Positions 50,754 through 59,950 of a stretch of DNA of 64,000 nucleotides are shown piece by piece. A program made the translations under genes and the position numbers. The stretch covers positions 4,030,001-4,094,000 of the forward strand of contig NC_020516.1 in assembly GCF_000349945.1 (NCBI RefSeq), in the 5' to 3' direction. The notes beneath the pieces were generated by a model. That model searched no databases. It was not told where the DNA came from and was given only the letters and a program-made list of their open reading frames with translations. Within the stretch, counting starts at the first letter, position 1; the number at the start of each line of letters is the position of its first letter. The stretch comes from Azoarcus sp. KH32C. Its GTDB lineage: Bacteria; Pseudomonadota; Gammaproteobacteria; Burkholderiales; Rhodocyclaceae.

Positions 50754-53117
50754 CTAACGCACGCAGACGCGACGGATCTGATCGATGTCGGTGATGCCGG
50801 CGAGAACCTTCTCGATGCCGTCCTGGCGCAGGGTGCGCAGCCCTTCGGCAAGCGCGAGGCTCAGGAGCTGAGACACGCGCGCGCGCTCCTGGATCAGTCG
50901 CTTGACCTCGGCCGAGGCGATCATCAGCTCGTGCAGGCCGACCCGCCCACGATAACCGCCGTTGCACTCATGGCACCCGACCGGCCGATAGAGCGTGAAG
51001 TGCCCGTCGCGGTCGGCGTGCGTCTCGCGCATGCGGGCGAGGATCGCGGCACGCGCGGCCGGTGCGTCGGCACGGAAATCGGGCGTGCCCGACATGTCTT
51101 CGCAGTATTCGTCGAGCAATTGCAGGATCTCCGCCTCGTCCGGGCGGTAGGCCTCCTTGCAGTGGCTGCACAACCGTTTGGCGAGCCGCTGCGCGAGCAC
51201 GCCGAGCAGCGCGTCGCCGAAGTTGAACGGGTCCATGCCCATGTCGAGCAGGCGCACGATCGACTCGGGGGCGCTGTTGGTGTGCAGCGTCGAGAACACG
51301 AGATGGCCGGTGAGCGAGGCTTCGATTCCGACCGTCACCGTCTCCTTGTCGCGCATTTCGCCGACCATGATCACGTCCGGATCGGCGCGCAGGAAGGAAC
51401 GCATCATCGTCGCGAAGTCGAGGCCCGCCTTGCGGTTGACCTGCACCTGGCGCAGGCCCTTCTGCGTGATTTCGACCGGGTCCTCCGCCGTCCAGATCTT
51501 GGTCTCGGGCGTGTTGATGTGGCCGAGGATGGAGTGCAGCGTCGTCGTCTTGCCCGAGCCGGTCGGCCCGCAGACGAAGAAGAGGCCGTAGGGCTTGACG
51601 ATGGCCCGCTTCAGGCGTTCGAGGTTGTGCGGCGTCAGGCCGAGCGCATCGAGCTTGATCGGTTCGCTGTTGGCAAGCAGACGCATCACGACGTCTTCCA
51701 TCCCCCCCGCGGTCGGGACGGTCGCGACCCGCAGCTCGATGTCGAGCGGCGCGAACTTGCGGAACTTGATCTTGCCGTCCTGCGGTTTGCGGCGCTCCGA
51801 GATGTCGAGGTCGCACATGATCTTGATGCGCGTGACGAGCGGATTCCGGTAGCTCGCGGGCACCTGGATGTAGGGGGTCAGCGTGCCGTCCTTGCGGAAG
51901 CGGATCAGCGTCTTTTCCTTGCCTGGACGCGGCTCGATGTGGATGTCGGACGCGCCCTGACGATGGGCGTCGATGATGATCTTGTTCACGAGCTTTACGA
52001 GCTCGTTGTCGGCCGCGGCGTTGACGTCGTCGGCGACCGACATTTCCTGCTCCTCCTCGAGCAGGTCGTGCAGCAGATCGTTGACCGAGCCCATCTCCAT
52101 TGTCGGCTCGAAATACTGGTCGACCGTCTGCGCAAACTCGGCGCGCGTCGTGACACGATAGGACAGCTTGGCCTTCGGGAACACCGTCTCGGCCATGTGC
52201 GAAGAGCGCACCTGCTCCGGGTCGGTGGTCAGGACGACGATCCCCTCGTGCGTCTCTTCCAGCGGAATCCAGTGGTTCTGCAGCACGTAATCGCGCTTGA
52301 TGTGCTTGAGCAGATCCATCTGGCGGATCCGTTCGGTGCGGTAGGGCTCGTAGGGCACGTTGAAGAAGCGTCCCGCCGCCTCGCCGATCTGCGCGAGGGT
52401 CACATCGAATTTCTCGACCAATGCATCCTCGACCGACGCGCCCGTCTCGCGCGCGATCCGCATCGCCTCGTGGAGATCGCCGTCCGAGATGCGCCCGTCG
52501 GCGATCAGGCCGTGGAAGCGCGACCGCAGCTTGCCAGGCACCTGGCTGCGCTCGGAGAACGCGACCCCCAGGGTCTGGCTGAGCCCGAGCAAGCCCTCCA
52601 GAGCGAGGGTCGAAAAACCCTCGCCGTTGAGCGTGTTGGTGATCTGGATGACCCCATGCAGGCTGCCGGACTTCGGATCGATGATCGGGGCGGCCAGCAT
52701 CTGGCGCGTCACGTAGCCGGTCAGCGTGTCGCTGACCGTACGGAAACGCAGGTTGGGCGAGATCGCCGCGAGTTCCTTCGAGTCGTAGACGTCGTGCAGC
52801 TTCAGCGGGGCACGCGTCATCGCGACGTAGCCGGCAATGCTGCTCTCGTCGATCGGCAGCCGCGCGCCGGCGATTGCGCCAAGGCCGGTCTTCACGCGCG
52901 CAACGAGACCGGTGCCGCTTTCGTCGATCACGTAAAAGGACAGCCGGTCGGCCCCGAACAGCGTGCAGAGGTCGGTCGACAGATCGACGACGATCTCGTC
53001 GACGTCCTTGCTCGCATGGATGCGCGTGGTCAGTGCCTGCAGACCCTTGAAGAATGCGAGACGCGAAGATACTTCGCCGCTGGCGGCCGGTTTGGCTGGC
53101 GTGGTGCTTTGGGTCAT
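50754..53117 (-). CDS. GspE/PilB-type secretion ATPase with N-terminal GAF domain
   Basis: 787 residues: GAF domain about 20-185, a GspE N-terminal (MshEN-like) domain about 190-330, then the hexameric ATPase core with Walker A 'GPTGSGKTTT' near residue 520, Asp box, Walker B 'DPDVIMVGEMRD', His box and a zinc-binding tetra-Cys motif ('CSHC' ... 'CHEC'). Related ATPases drive type II secretion or type IV pilus extension; MshEN domains can bind c-di-GMP. No other pilus or secretion genes are adjacent. The GAF fusion suggests control by a small ligand. ATG 53117 is preferred over 53171 by its ribosome site. Confidence 0.88.
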   Translation of the reverse strand: MTQSTTPAKPAASGEVSSRLAFFKGLQALTTRIHASKDVDEIVVDLSTDLCTLFGADRLSFYVIDESGTGLVARVKTGLGAIAGARLPIDESSIAGYVAMTRAPLKLHDVYDSKELAAISPNLRFRTVSDTLTGYVTRQMLAAPIIDPKSGSLHGVIQITNTLNGEGFSTLALEGLLGLSQTLGVAFSERSQVPGKLRSRFHGLIADGRISDGDLHEAMRIARETGASVEDALVEKFDVTLAQIGEAAGRFFNVPYEPYRTERIRQMDLLKHIKRDYVLQNHWIPLEETHEGIVVLTTDPEQVRSSHMAETVFPKAKLSYRVTTRAEFAQTVDQYFEPTMEMGSVNDLLHDLLEEEQEMSVADDVNAAADNELVKLVNKIIIDAHRQGASDIHIEPRPGKEKTLIRFRKDGTLTPYIQVPASYRNPLVTRIKIMCDLDISERRKPQDGKIKFRKFAPLDIELRVATVPTAGGMEDVVMRLLANSEPIKLDALGLTPHNLERLKRAIVKPYGLFFVCGPTGSGKTTTLHSILGHINTPETKIWTAEDPVEITQKGLRQVQVNRKAGLDFATMMRSFLRADPDVIMVGEMRDKETVTVGIEASLTGHLVFSTLHTNSAPESIVRLLDMGMDPFNFGDALLGVLAQRLAKRLCSHCKEAYRPDEAEILQLLDEYCEDMSGTPDFRADAPAARAAILARMRETHADRDGHFTLYRPVGCHECNGGYRGRVGLHELMIASAEVKRLIQERARVSQLLSLALAEGLRTLRQDGIEKVLAGITDIDQIRRVCVR

Positions 53118-53199
53118 GTCGCTACCTGCTCGCTGAAAACTCGGAATGGCGGAACATTTGAGATCGGCCATTCTAGCCGCGAGCGGGCGCGGGGAAAAA

Positions 53200-53967
53200 T
53201 CAGAACTCGATGATCTGCCCCTGCCGCAGCGCCGTCGGCTCGAAACGGCCGCCCGCCGCCGCGATCTGGCGGAGGATCGTTTCGCCGTGGCCGGGCTTCA
53301 GATGGCTGATATGCACCCGCGGCGAGACAGTCACCTCATCGAGCATGGCCGCTACTATCGACGGGCACAGGTGGCGCGACGCTAGCGCCAGCCCGTGCTG
53401 TTCGTCCGGGAAGGCCGTCTCGATGATCAAGTGGCTCAGGCGCTCGCAACGATTGATCGCCGCGATGAGGTCCGGCGAATAGGCGGTGTCGCCGGTGTAA
53501 ACAAGCTGTCGGTCGCCGCTGTCGAGACAGTAGGCGACGGCCGGCACGCTATGCAGCGCGGGAAGTGCCGTGATCGAGCGTCCGTCGAGCCGCACCGACT
53601 CGCCGACCTTCAGCGGCTGAAGGCGCAGGAAGGGACGGCGTCGATCGGGAATCGCGGTGAAGTCCGGCCACACGAGCCAGTTGAAAATGTGCGCCCGCAG
53701 GATGCGCAGCACCTCGGGCGGCGCGTAGACCGTCACCGGCACGCCGCGCCTCTCGCCGACGGCATCGACGAGCAGCGGAATCGCCGCGATGTGGTCGAGA
53801 TGGGAGTGCGTGATGAAGATGTGATCGACAGCCGTCAGCGCATCGAGCTCCAGGTCGCCGACCCCGGTGCCGCAATCGATCAGGATGTCCGTATCGGCGA
53901 GAAAAGCGGTGGTACGGGCACTCGGCCCGCCGATTCCACCACTGCAGCCGAGCACCTTTAGCTTCAT
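53200..53967 (-). CDS. Metallo-beta-lactamase-fold hydrolase, cyclic-nucleotide phosphodiesterase-like
   Basis: 255 residues with the binuclear metal site 'THSHLDHIAAIPLL' (HxHxDH) and later ligand residues in 'LVYTGDTAYSP', 'IIETAFPDEQ' and 'VHISHLKPGH'. The N-terminal 'KVLGCSGGIGGPSARTTAFL' and overall layout match class II 3',5'-cyclic nucleotide phosphodiesterases; cAMP or another cyclic nucleotide is the likely substrate. It lies 99 bp downstream of the FHA gene on the same strand. Confidence 0.8.
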   Translation of the reverse strand: MKLKVLGCSGGIGGPSARTTAFLADTDILIDCGTGVGDLELDALTAVDHIFITHSHLDHIAAIPLLVDAVGERRGVPVTVYAPPEVLRILRAHIFNWLVWPDFTAIPDRRRPFLRLQPLKVGESVRLDGRSITALPALHSVPAVAYCLDSGDRQLVYTGDTAYSPDLIAAINRCERLSHLIIETAFPDEQHGLALASRHLCPSIVAAMLDEVTVSPRVHISHLKPGHGETILRQIAAAGGRFEPTALRQGQIIEF

Positions 53968-54066
53968 CGTTCCCCGTCGTCTCGCGCGCTGCGTCGCCAC
54001 GTCGGCGCACAGCATTCTTCGTGGCCTAAAACTACCACCACGGTGTCGAAAGCGACGTGTACTACC

Positions 54067-54777
54067 TCACGACGCACGGCGCAGCGCGAATGCCATGCGA
54101 ACACCGGCAATTTCGATCACGTCCCCGTGATCGAGAAGATGGCCTGCCGGTTCGATGGCCCGGCCGTTGACCTGCGGACGCTCGGCGCCTTCGCCATGGG
54201 CGATGACGTAGCCGTGCTGGCGCCGCGTGATCACGGCCACCTGCTTGCCGGGCTTGCCGAGCGTCGTCAGCGCCTTGTTCAGGACGAGCTCGCGGCCCGC
54301 GTTCGGGCCGTTGAGCACATTGACGACGCCAACCTGGGTTTCGTCGAAGCTGCATTCAGGGGCTTCGCCGGTCAGGACTTCGGGCGGCAGCTGCTGCGTC
54401 TCGTGTGCCGACGACGGAACGTCCTGCGGCGCGGGGGCGCGCTTGGCGGCCGGCGACGGCGCGTAATCCGACGCGGGAAGTGCCCGCGCCCGCTCGGCGA
54501 GGTACTTCAGGCGGTACTTGCCGAGCTCGATCACGTCGTTGTTGTGCAGCACGCACTTCTTGACCGGCTGGCCATTCACGTAAGTGCCGTTGGTGCTGTT
54601 CTGGTCCTCGAGGAAGGCGTCGTCGAGGATCGTCGTGATGACGGCGTGCTGGCCGCTGATCGCCAGATTGTCGATCTGGATGTCGTTGCTCGCCTTGCGG
54701 CCAATCGAAATCCGCTCCCTGTCGAGCGGGATCTCCTTGAGCACCAGCCCGTCCATGCTGAGGATCAACTTCGGCAT
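54067..54777 (-). CDS. Protein with two FHA (phosphothreonine-binding) domains
   Basis: 236 residues. The first FHA domain (about 1-95) keeps 'SIGRKASNDIQI', 'ISGQHA' and 'NSTNGTYVNG', the residues that bind phosphothreonine. A Pro/Ala-rich linker follows, then a second, more divergent FHA-like domain (about 145-236) with 'GRAIEPAGHLLDHGDVI'. No membrane segment. It should read phospho-Thr marks that the neighbouring PP2C phosphatase erases; the kinase is not in the window. Confidence 0.88.
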   Translation of the reverse strand: MPKLILSMDGLVLKEIPLDRERISIGRKASNDIQIDNLAISGQHAVITTILDDAFLEDQNSTNGTYVNGQPVKKCVLHNNDVIELGKYRLKYLAERARALPASDYAPSPAAKRAPAPQDVPSSAHETQQLPPEVLTGEAPECSFDETQVGVVNVLNGPNAGRELVLNKALTTLGKPGKQVAVITRRQHGYVIAHGEGAERPQVNGRAIEPAGHLLDHGDVIEIAGVRMAFALRRAS

Positions 54778-54817
54778 CGTTTCTCGCGTTCCGTTCAAAC
54801 AGGACACCGCACCATCG

Positions 54818-55603
54818 TCATCCGACGACGTGTGCCAGTATCAACGATATATTGTCCCGCCCACCCCTGGCATTGGCCTGTTCGACGAACCGGTCGGCAG
54901 TAATAGTGAGCGCGTCGCCGGAGCCCGTCGCAGCGACCAGACCGGCCTGGATCGTCGCGTCATCGAGCATGTCGGTGAGCCCGTCCGAGCATAGCAGGAA
55001 GAGGTCGCCGATCTGCATTGCATGCACGGAAACATCCGGCACGACCGCGGCCGCAACGCCGAGCCCGCGTGTCAGCAGGCCGCGGAAATGCGAGTCCGCG
55101 GCTTCTTCCGCACTCATGATGCCGCCATCGACCAGGTCCTGCAACATCGTGTGGTCGCGGGTGAGCTGCTGCAGGGCGCCGCTGCGCAGCCGGTACAGGC
55201 GCGAATCGCCGACATGCACCGACACGACATGGCCGGGCAGGAAGACCGTCGCCACGACCGTCGATCCCATGCCGGCAAGTTCGCGCACCCGCTGCGATTC
55301 GCGGCGGATTTCGTCGTTCGCATCGCGCACCGCGGCATGCAGCACCTGGCCGACGAGCTCCGTTCCGGCGAGCGGGCGGCCTGCGGCTTCCTGTTCGAGG
55401 CGCCGCATCACGGCCTCGACGGCGATCCGCGATGCGACGTCGCCGCCCCGGTAACCGCCCATGCCGTCGGCAAGCACCGCCCAGCCGGACGCTTCACGCA
55501 CTTGGAGGGAATCCTCGTTGCGCGCACGCACCCGCCCCACATCGCTACGCGCACGGAATTCGATGCGTGGTGCGGCAGGCTGGCGGGATCGCTGCGCGTC
55601 CAT
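54818..55603 (-). CDS. PP2C-family Ser/Thr protein phosphatase
   Basis: 261 residues, soluble. All metal-binding motifs are present: 'RNEDSL', 'VLADGMGGY', 'MGSTVVATVF', 'VHVGDSRLYRL', 'CSDGLTDML' and 'GGRDNISLIL'. It dephosphorylates Ser/Thr proteins with Mn/Mg. It begins 3 bp after the ornithine-cyclodeaminase-family gene and is 40 bp upstream of the FHA gene, so phosphatase and reader are co-expressed. Confidence 0.94.
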   Translation of the reverse strand: MDAQRSRQPAAPRIEFRARSDVGRVRARNEDSLQVREASGWAVLADGMGGYRGGDVASRIAVEAVMRRLEQEAAGRPLAGTELVGQVLHAAVRDANDEIRRESQRVRELAGMGSTVVATVFLPGHVVSVHVGDSRLYRLRSGALQQLTRDHTMLQDLVDGGIMSAEEAADSHFRGLLTRGLGVAAAVVPDVSVHAMQIGDLFLLCSDGLTDMLDDATIQAGLVAATGSGDALTITADRFVEQANARGGRDNISLILAHVVG

Positions 55604-55606
55604 GAC

Positions 55607-56560
55607 TCAATATGGCAGGGCCTGGCCCAGCCCCCCTTCGCGTGCCCGCTCGAGTACGCGCGCGGCCAGGGCGATATCCTGGATCGCCATGCCCTGCGAC
55701 TCGAAGAGCGTGATCTGTTGTGCAGAAGTGCGCCCGGGACGGATTCCGGCGATAACCTCGCCGAGTTCGACCCAGCGCCCGGGTTGGGTGCGCCCCTTCT
55801 CCAGCAGGGGCATCAGATCGCCCGACTCGCGCACCGCCACCTCGCGCGAATCGACGCAGATCACTGCCGCCCGCCGAACCACGGCCTCCGACAGCTCCTG
55901 CCTCGCAAGGCTGTTCGAGCCCGCGGCGGTGATGTGCGTGCCTTCGCCAAGCCACTCGGCATCGAAAAGGGGTTTCGGCGAAGTCGTGATCGTCACGACG
56001 ACATCCGATCCTCGCACCGTCTCTTCGGCGCTCGCCGCCGGGACAATCTCCCGCCCGGTTTCCCGGCTCATCTGCGCGCAGAACGTTACCAACCGGTCCG
56101 GATTGCGCCCGAAGACCTTGACCCGCTCAATGGGCCGCGCCGCACAGAGTGCGAGCACCTGCCCCTGCGCCTGCCAACCGGAGCCGAACACGCCGGCAAC
56201 GCGGGCGTCGGGCCGCGCGAGCCACTTCGCCGCGACGCCGCCCGCCGCGCCGGTCCGCATCATGCCCAGACGATCGGCCTCGAGCACTGCGACCGGGTCG
56301 CCGGTCGTCGCGTCGAAGAGATGCACCCAGAAGCGCACTTTCGGCCCCGCCGACGTGTACACCTTCAGCCCGGTGAGATTGAGTCCCGGAACCCCACCCT
56401 GCAGCAGGTGGGTCATCGTCGAAGGCAGCCGCACGCGCTGGCGCGGATAGTCAACGGTCTCGCCGCGCCCGTGCGCGGCCATCACCTGCTCGACCGCGTC
56501 CAGTGCCAGCGGCATGTCGAGCACGCTCGCGACCTCGTCTTCCTTCAGGTAAATCGCCAT
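55607..56560 (-). CDS. Ornithine cyclodeaminase / mu-crystallin family enzyme
   Basis: 317 residues, NAD(P)-dependent Rossmann enzyme. Seen are the catalytic-site Lys in 'LTGLKVYTS', 'DRLGMMRTGAAGGVA', the dinucleotide loop 'GVFGSGWQAQGQ' and 'HITAAGSNSLARQEL'. Family members include ornithine cyclodeaminase, alanine dehydrogenase and pyrroline/piperideine-2-carboxylate reductase, so the substrate is undecided. It is the first gene of the phosphatase/FHA run, upstream of which there is a strong terminator for the TRAP operon. Confidence 0.88.
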   Translation of the reverse strand: MAIYLKEDEVASVLDMPLALDAVEQVMAAHGRGETVDYPRQRVRLPSTMTHLLQGGVPGLNLTGLKVYTSAGPKVRFWVHLFDATTGDPVAVLEADRLGMMRTGAAGGVAAKWLARPDARVAGVFGSGWQAQGQVLALCAARPIERVKVFGRNPDRLVTFCAQMSRETGREIVPAASAEETVRGSDVVVTITTSPKPLFDAEWLGEGTHITAAGSNSLARQELSEAVVRRAAVICVDSREVAVRESGDLMPLLEKGRTQPGRWVELGEVIAGIRPGRTSAQQITLFESQGMAIQDIALAARVLERAREGGLGQALPY

Positions 56561-56638
56561 TTTCGTCCAGTCTCGGTTTAAGCGGGCGGCCAAGCAATAC
56601 ACCGCGGATCTCAGGCTATTCTAGTCCTGCACGAGGCG

Positions 56639-56669
56639 AAAAAAAGGCCCGCTCCCAAGAGCGGGCCTT
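56639..56669 (-). terminator. Intrinsic terminator of the TRAP transporter operon
   Basis: A perfect 11-bp stem (56644-56654 / 56659-56669, AAGGCCCGCTC) with a 4-nt loop, followed on the minus strand by a run of seven T (complement of 56639-56645). It lies 28 bp past the dctM stop. This is the clearest Rho-independent terminator in the window. Confidence 0.93.
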
Positions 56670-56696
56670 GCTAGCAAGTGGAAACGGCGACCCGTG

Positions 56697-57980
56697 CTAC
56701 ATCATCCCGAGCGCCTTCGGCAGCACCAGCGAGATCGACGGCACGTAGGTGACGAGGATCAGGAACACCAGCATCGACACGAGCCATGGCCACACCGCCA
56801 CCGTCAGCTCCGTGATCCCCATCTTCGTGATGCCGGAGGCGACATAGAGGTTCAGGCCCACCGGAGGATGGCACATGCCGACTTCCATGTTCACAACCAT
56901 GATGATGCCGAAGTGCACCGGATCGATGCCGAGCTTGATCGCGATCGGGAACAGGATCGGTGCCAGGATCAGCACGATCGACGAGGGCTCCATGAAGTTG
57001 CCCGCGACCAGCATCAGGATGTTGGCCATGATCAGGAAGCCCACCATACCGACGCCGGTGCCGATCATGAAATCCGCCATCGCCTGCGGGATGTTCTCGT
57101 GCGTCAGCAGGAAGGAGAACAGCACCGCGTTGGTGATGATGTAGAGCAACATCGCGCTCATGTTGGCGGAGTTCAGCAGCACCTTCGGCACGTCGCTCAT
57201 GCGCAGGTCCTTGTACACGAACACTGCGACGAAGAAGGCGTACACCGCGCTCATCGCGGCGGCTTCGGTCGGCGTGAAGATGCCGGTGTAGATGCCTCCC
57301 ATCACGACCACGATCAGGAAGAGCCCCCACGCCGACTCGCGGAAGGCCCTGGCGCGCTGGGCCCAGGTGGCCTTGGGCTGGCGCGGGTAGCCGAACTTGT
57401 GCGCGCGGTACCAGGTCGTGGCGCCGAGGAAGACCGCGAGCAACAGCCCGGGCACGACACCCGCCATGAACAGCGCCCCGACCGAGGTGTTGGTCGACAC
57501 CGAATACATCACCATCACGATCGACGGCGGGATCAGGATGCCGAGCGCGCCCGAGGTCGTGATCACGCCTGCGCCGAACTTGGCCGGGAAGCCCTGCCGC
57601 GTCATCGCCGGCATCAGGATCGCGCCGATCGCGACCACCGTCGCGGGGCTCGAACCGGACACCGCGGCGAAGAGCGCGCAGGCCATCACGCCGGCGAGGC
57701 CCAGCCCGCCGTACCAGTGCCCGACCATCGAGGAGGCGAAGTTGATCATCCGCCGCGCGACGCCTCCGTGGGTGAGGAAGTTGCCCGCGAGGATGAAGAA
57801 CGGGATCGCCATGATCTCGAACTTCTCGATGCCGGTGAAGAGCTTCAGCGCGACCGACTCGATCGGCACCTGCGTCATCGTGAAGAGGAAGGTCAGGACC
57901 GTCAGGCCCAGCGAAATGGAGATCGGCATGCCGGTGAGCATCAGCACCAGCAGGATCACGAAAATGATGGCGGCGCTCAT
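56697..57980 (-). CDS. dctM: TRAP transporter large permease DctM
   Basis: 427 residues with about twelve helices, the ion-coupled channel of a TRAP (binding-protein-dependent secondary) transporter. Family marks: 'GMPISISLGL', 'PFFILAGNFLTHGG', 'VSGSSPATVVAIGAILMPAM', 'GALGILIPPSIVMVMYS' and 'VNMEVGMCHPPVGLNLYV'. The ATG overlaps the dctQ stop by 4 bp, and a strong terminator follows. Confidence 0.96.
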   Translation of the reverse strand: MSAAIIFVILLVLMLTGMPISISLGLTVLTFLFTMTQVPIESVALKLFTGIEKFEIMAIPFFILAGNFLTHGGVARRMINFASSMVGHWYGGLGLAGVMACALFAAVSGSSPATVVAIGAILMPAMTRQGFPAKFGAGVITTSGALGILIPPSIVMVMYSVSTNTSVGALFMAGVVPGLLLAVFLGATTWYRAHKFGYPRQPKATWAQRARAFRESAWGLFLIVVVMGGIYTGIFTPTEAAAMSAVYAFFVAVFVYKDLRMSDVPKVLLNSANMSAMLLYIITNAVLFSFLLTHENIPQAMADFMIGTGVGMVGFLIMANILMLVAGNFMEPSSIVLILAPILFPIAIKLGIDPVHFGIIMVVNMEVGMCHPPVGLNLYVASGITKMGITELTVAVWPWLVSMLVFLILVTYVPSISLVLPKALGMM

Positions 57981-58690
57981 TGCTGGCCTCCCTTGGGGTC
58001 ACGGCCCTTGTTGCCGTTCTCGCCCATCTGCTTGTGCTTGAGGTCGTGCGGGTGCAGGTTGTCGCCCATGTCGTAGGGGTTGGCGTCGACCGGCACCATC
58101 TCTTCCTCGATGCCATCGACGTGGCCGTGGTCGTGGTGCGGCAGCTCGCCGGTGCGAATGAAGGCCACCAGCACCTGCAGGAAGCGGAAGCACATCAGGT
58201 AGGAACCGAGTGGAATCGCCGAGTAGACGATCCACGTCGGCCACTCCAGGTCGGGCGTAGTCGGGCCTTCGTACAGGTCACCGGTGTCCATCCCCAGCCA
58301 GACAAGGAACTGGTAATGCGCACCGTTTTCGAGCACGAAGCGCAGACCGAGCGTGCCGACGATGCCGGTGAAGAGCGCGCCGGCGGCAAGGCCGATGACG
58401 ATGAACTTGGCACGGTTACTGTCGGAGAGGCGGTTGATCAGCACATCGACGCCCACGTGGATGCCGGTGCGTACGCCGTAGGCCGCGCCGAACTTCGCCA
58501 TCCACACGAACATGATGATCGTCAACTCCTGGGCCCAGCCGAAGTTGATCGACAGCAGCCAGTCCTGCAGTCCCGGAATGGACAGACCGGAGCCGTAGCG
58601 GTGGAGGACCGACACGAAAATGATCAGTGTCGCCGCTCCCATGAGGAAGGTGATCAGCCATTCCTCGAGGTGGTCGAGTATCTTGAGCAT
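57977..58690 (-). CDS. dctQ: TRAP transporter small permease DctQ with His-rich cytoplasmic tail
   Basis: 237 residues, four helices and 'FGWAQELTIIMFVWMAKFGAAYG' region typical of DctQ. Usual DctQ proteins are 160-200 residues; this one has a polar C-terminal tail of about 50 residues rich in His, Asp and Glu ('HHDHGHVDGIEEE', 'NLHPHDLKHKQ'). The tail could bind metal or simply be a disordered extension. GGGAG lies 6 nt before the ATG at 58690. A hairpin separates it from dctP. Confidence 0.93.
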   Translation of the reverse strand: MLKILDHLEEWLITFLMGAATLIIFVSVLHRYGSGLSIPGLQDWLLSINFGWAQELTIIMFVWMAKFGAAYGVRTGIHVGVDVLINRLSDSNRAKFIVIGLAAGALFTGIVGTLGLRFVLENGAHYQFLVWLGMDTGDLYEGPTTPDLEWPTWIVYSAIPLGSYLMCFRFLQVLVAFIRTGELPHHDHGHVDGIEEEMVPVDANPYDMGDNLHPHDLKHKQMGENGNKGRDPKGGQQ

Positions 58691-58717
58691 GGAATTCTCC
58701 CGTCGCACGACAAGCCT

Positions 58718-58741
58718 CCGACCGCGAACGCTCGCAGCCGG
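58718..58741 (-). promoter_or_regulatory. Stem-loop between dctP and dctQ
   Basis: A 10-bp stem with two G-U pairs (58718-58727 / 58732-58741) and a 4-nt loop in the 91-bp gap. No T-run follows on the minus strand. It is likely to protect the dctP 3' end or reduce read-through, giving excess binding protein. Confidence 0.45.
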
Positions 58742-58781
58742 AAGATGTCGCTTTGGTTATTGGCGTGTTCTGGACGGTGAA

Positions 58782-59786
58782 TTACAGCTTCGACGGATCG
58801 AAGTTCGTTTCCTTGTAGATCTCCTGGAGGGTCTCCGCGCCGATGCGCGACTCCATCTTCTTGTGCACCGGCACGAGCGCCTTCTTGAACGCCAGCTTCT
58901 CGGCGTCGGTCGGCTTGTAGATCTGCGTCTTGCCGGACGCGCGGACCGCTTCGAGCGCCTTGTCGTTCTCGTCGCGGGCGATCTTGTTGGCGTACTCGGT
59001 GGACTCCTTCATCGCCTGCTCAAGCTGGCCGCGGACATCGGCCGGCAGGCCATCCCAGAACTTCTTGTTGGTGATGACCGCATAACCCAGATAACCGTGG
59101 TCGGTCAGGATCATGTGCTTCTGCACCTCGTGCATCTTCTGGGTGTACAGGTTCGAGTGGGGGTTCTCGGTACCATCGACGACGCCCGTCTGCAGCGCCT
59201 GATACACCTCCGAGAACGCCATCACCTGCGGGATCGCGCCCAACGCGCGCATCTGCTCCTCGAGCACCTTGGACGACTGGATGCGCATCTTCTTGCCCTT
59301 CAGGTCCTCGGGCGTCTTGATCGGCGTATTGGCCGAGAAGGACTTGAAGCCGTTGTCCCAGAACGCCAGACCCTTGATGCCGCGCCCTTCGAGCTTGCCG
59401 AGCAGTTTCTGGCCGACCGGACCGGTCGTGACCTTATGCAGATCGCCATAATTGTCGAAGATGTAGGGCAGGTCGAAGAGTTCGAACTCCTTCACCCCCA
59501 GCGGACCGAACTTCGCGAGCGAGGGCGCGAGCATCTGGACGGCGCCGAGCTGGAGCGCCTCCATTTCTTCCTTGTCCTTGTACAGCGTGCTGTTCGGGTA
59601 GACTTCGACCTTGACCGCCCCCTTGGTGTATTTCTCGGCGAGTTCCTTGAACTTGTCCGCCGCCTTGCCCTTGGGTGTGTCGTGCGCCACGACGTGGCTG
59701 AACTTGATCAGGATCGGATCGGCCGCCACGGCGGCCGCGGACAGACCGACCGCTACAAGACCTACAAGAAGTGCGCGAAATTTCAT
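58782..59786 (-). CDS. dctP: TRAP transporter substrate-binding protein DctP
   Basis: 334 residues with signal peptide (cut near 'AVAADP'). TRAP binding-fold features: 'IKFSHVVAHDTPKGKAADKF', 'VEVYPNSTLYKDKEEMEAL', the carboxylate-binding Arg in 'GKKMRIQSSKV' and 'GVVDGTENPHSNLYTQK'. It captures a C4-dicarboxylate or related organic acid in the periplasm. GAGGAG lies upstream of the ATG at 59786. It is divergent from the DctB-like kinase across about 165 bp. Confidence 0.95.
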   Translation of the reverse strand: MKFRALLVGLVAVGLSAAAVAADPILIKFSHVVAHDTPKGKAADKFKELAEKYTKGAVKVEVYPNSTLYKDKEEMEALQLGAVQMLAPSLAKFGPLGVKEFELFDLPYIFDNYGDLHKVTTGPVGQKLLGKLEGRGIKGLAFWDNGFKSFSANTPIKTPEDLKGKKMRIQSSKVLEEQMRALGAIPQVMAFSEVYQALQTGVVDGTENPHSNLYTQKMHEVQKHMILTDHGYLGYAVITNKKFWDGLPADVRGQLEQAMKESTEYANKIARDENDKALEAVRASGKTQIYKPTDAEKLAFKKALVPVHKKMESRIGAETLQEIYKETNFDPSKL

Positions 59787-59950
59787 TCCTATCTCCTCCG
59801 GATGGCTCATTTGTTTGAATTTCCTCGATACCCGGGACGATGCCATCGTTCGACCGCGGCCTTCGCAGCCGGGTACGACTTTCAGTGTAAGTGGGCGATT
59901 TGGCCCGCAGTATTGTGGTCATCCGCAATCGCCCGCATGATTTCGCCACC

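Noticed and set aside
59787..59950. Possible sigma-54 promoter for dctP in the divergent region
   Set aside because: TGGCATCG is present but the GC at the -12 spacing is missing, and the local regulator is of LuxR type.
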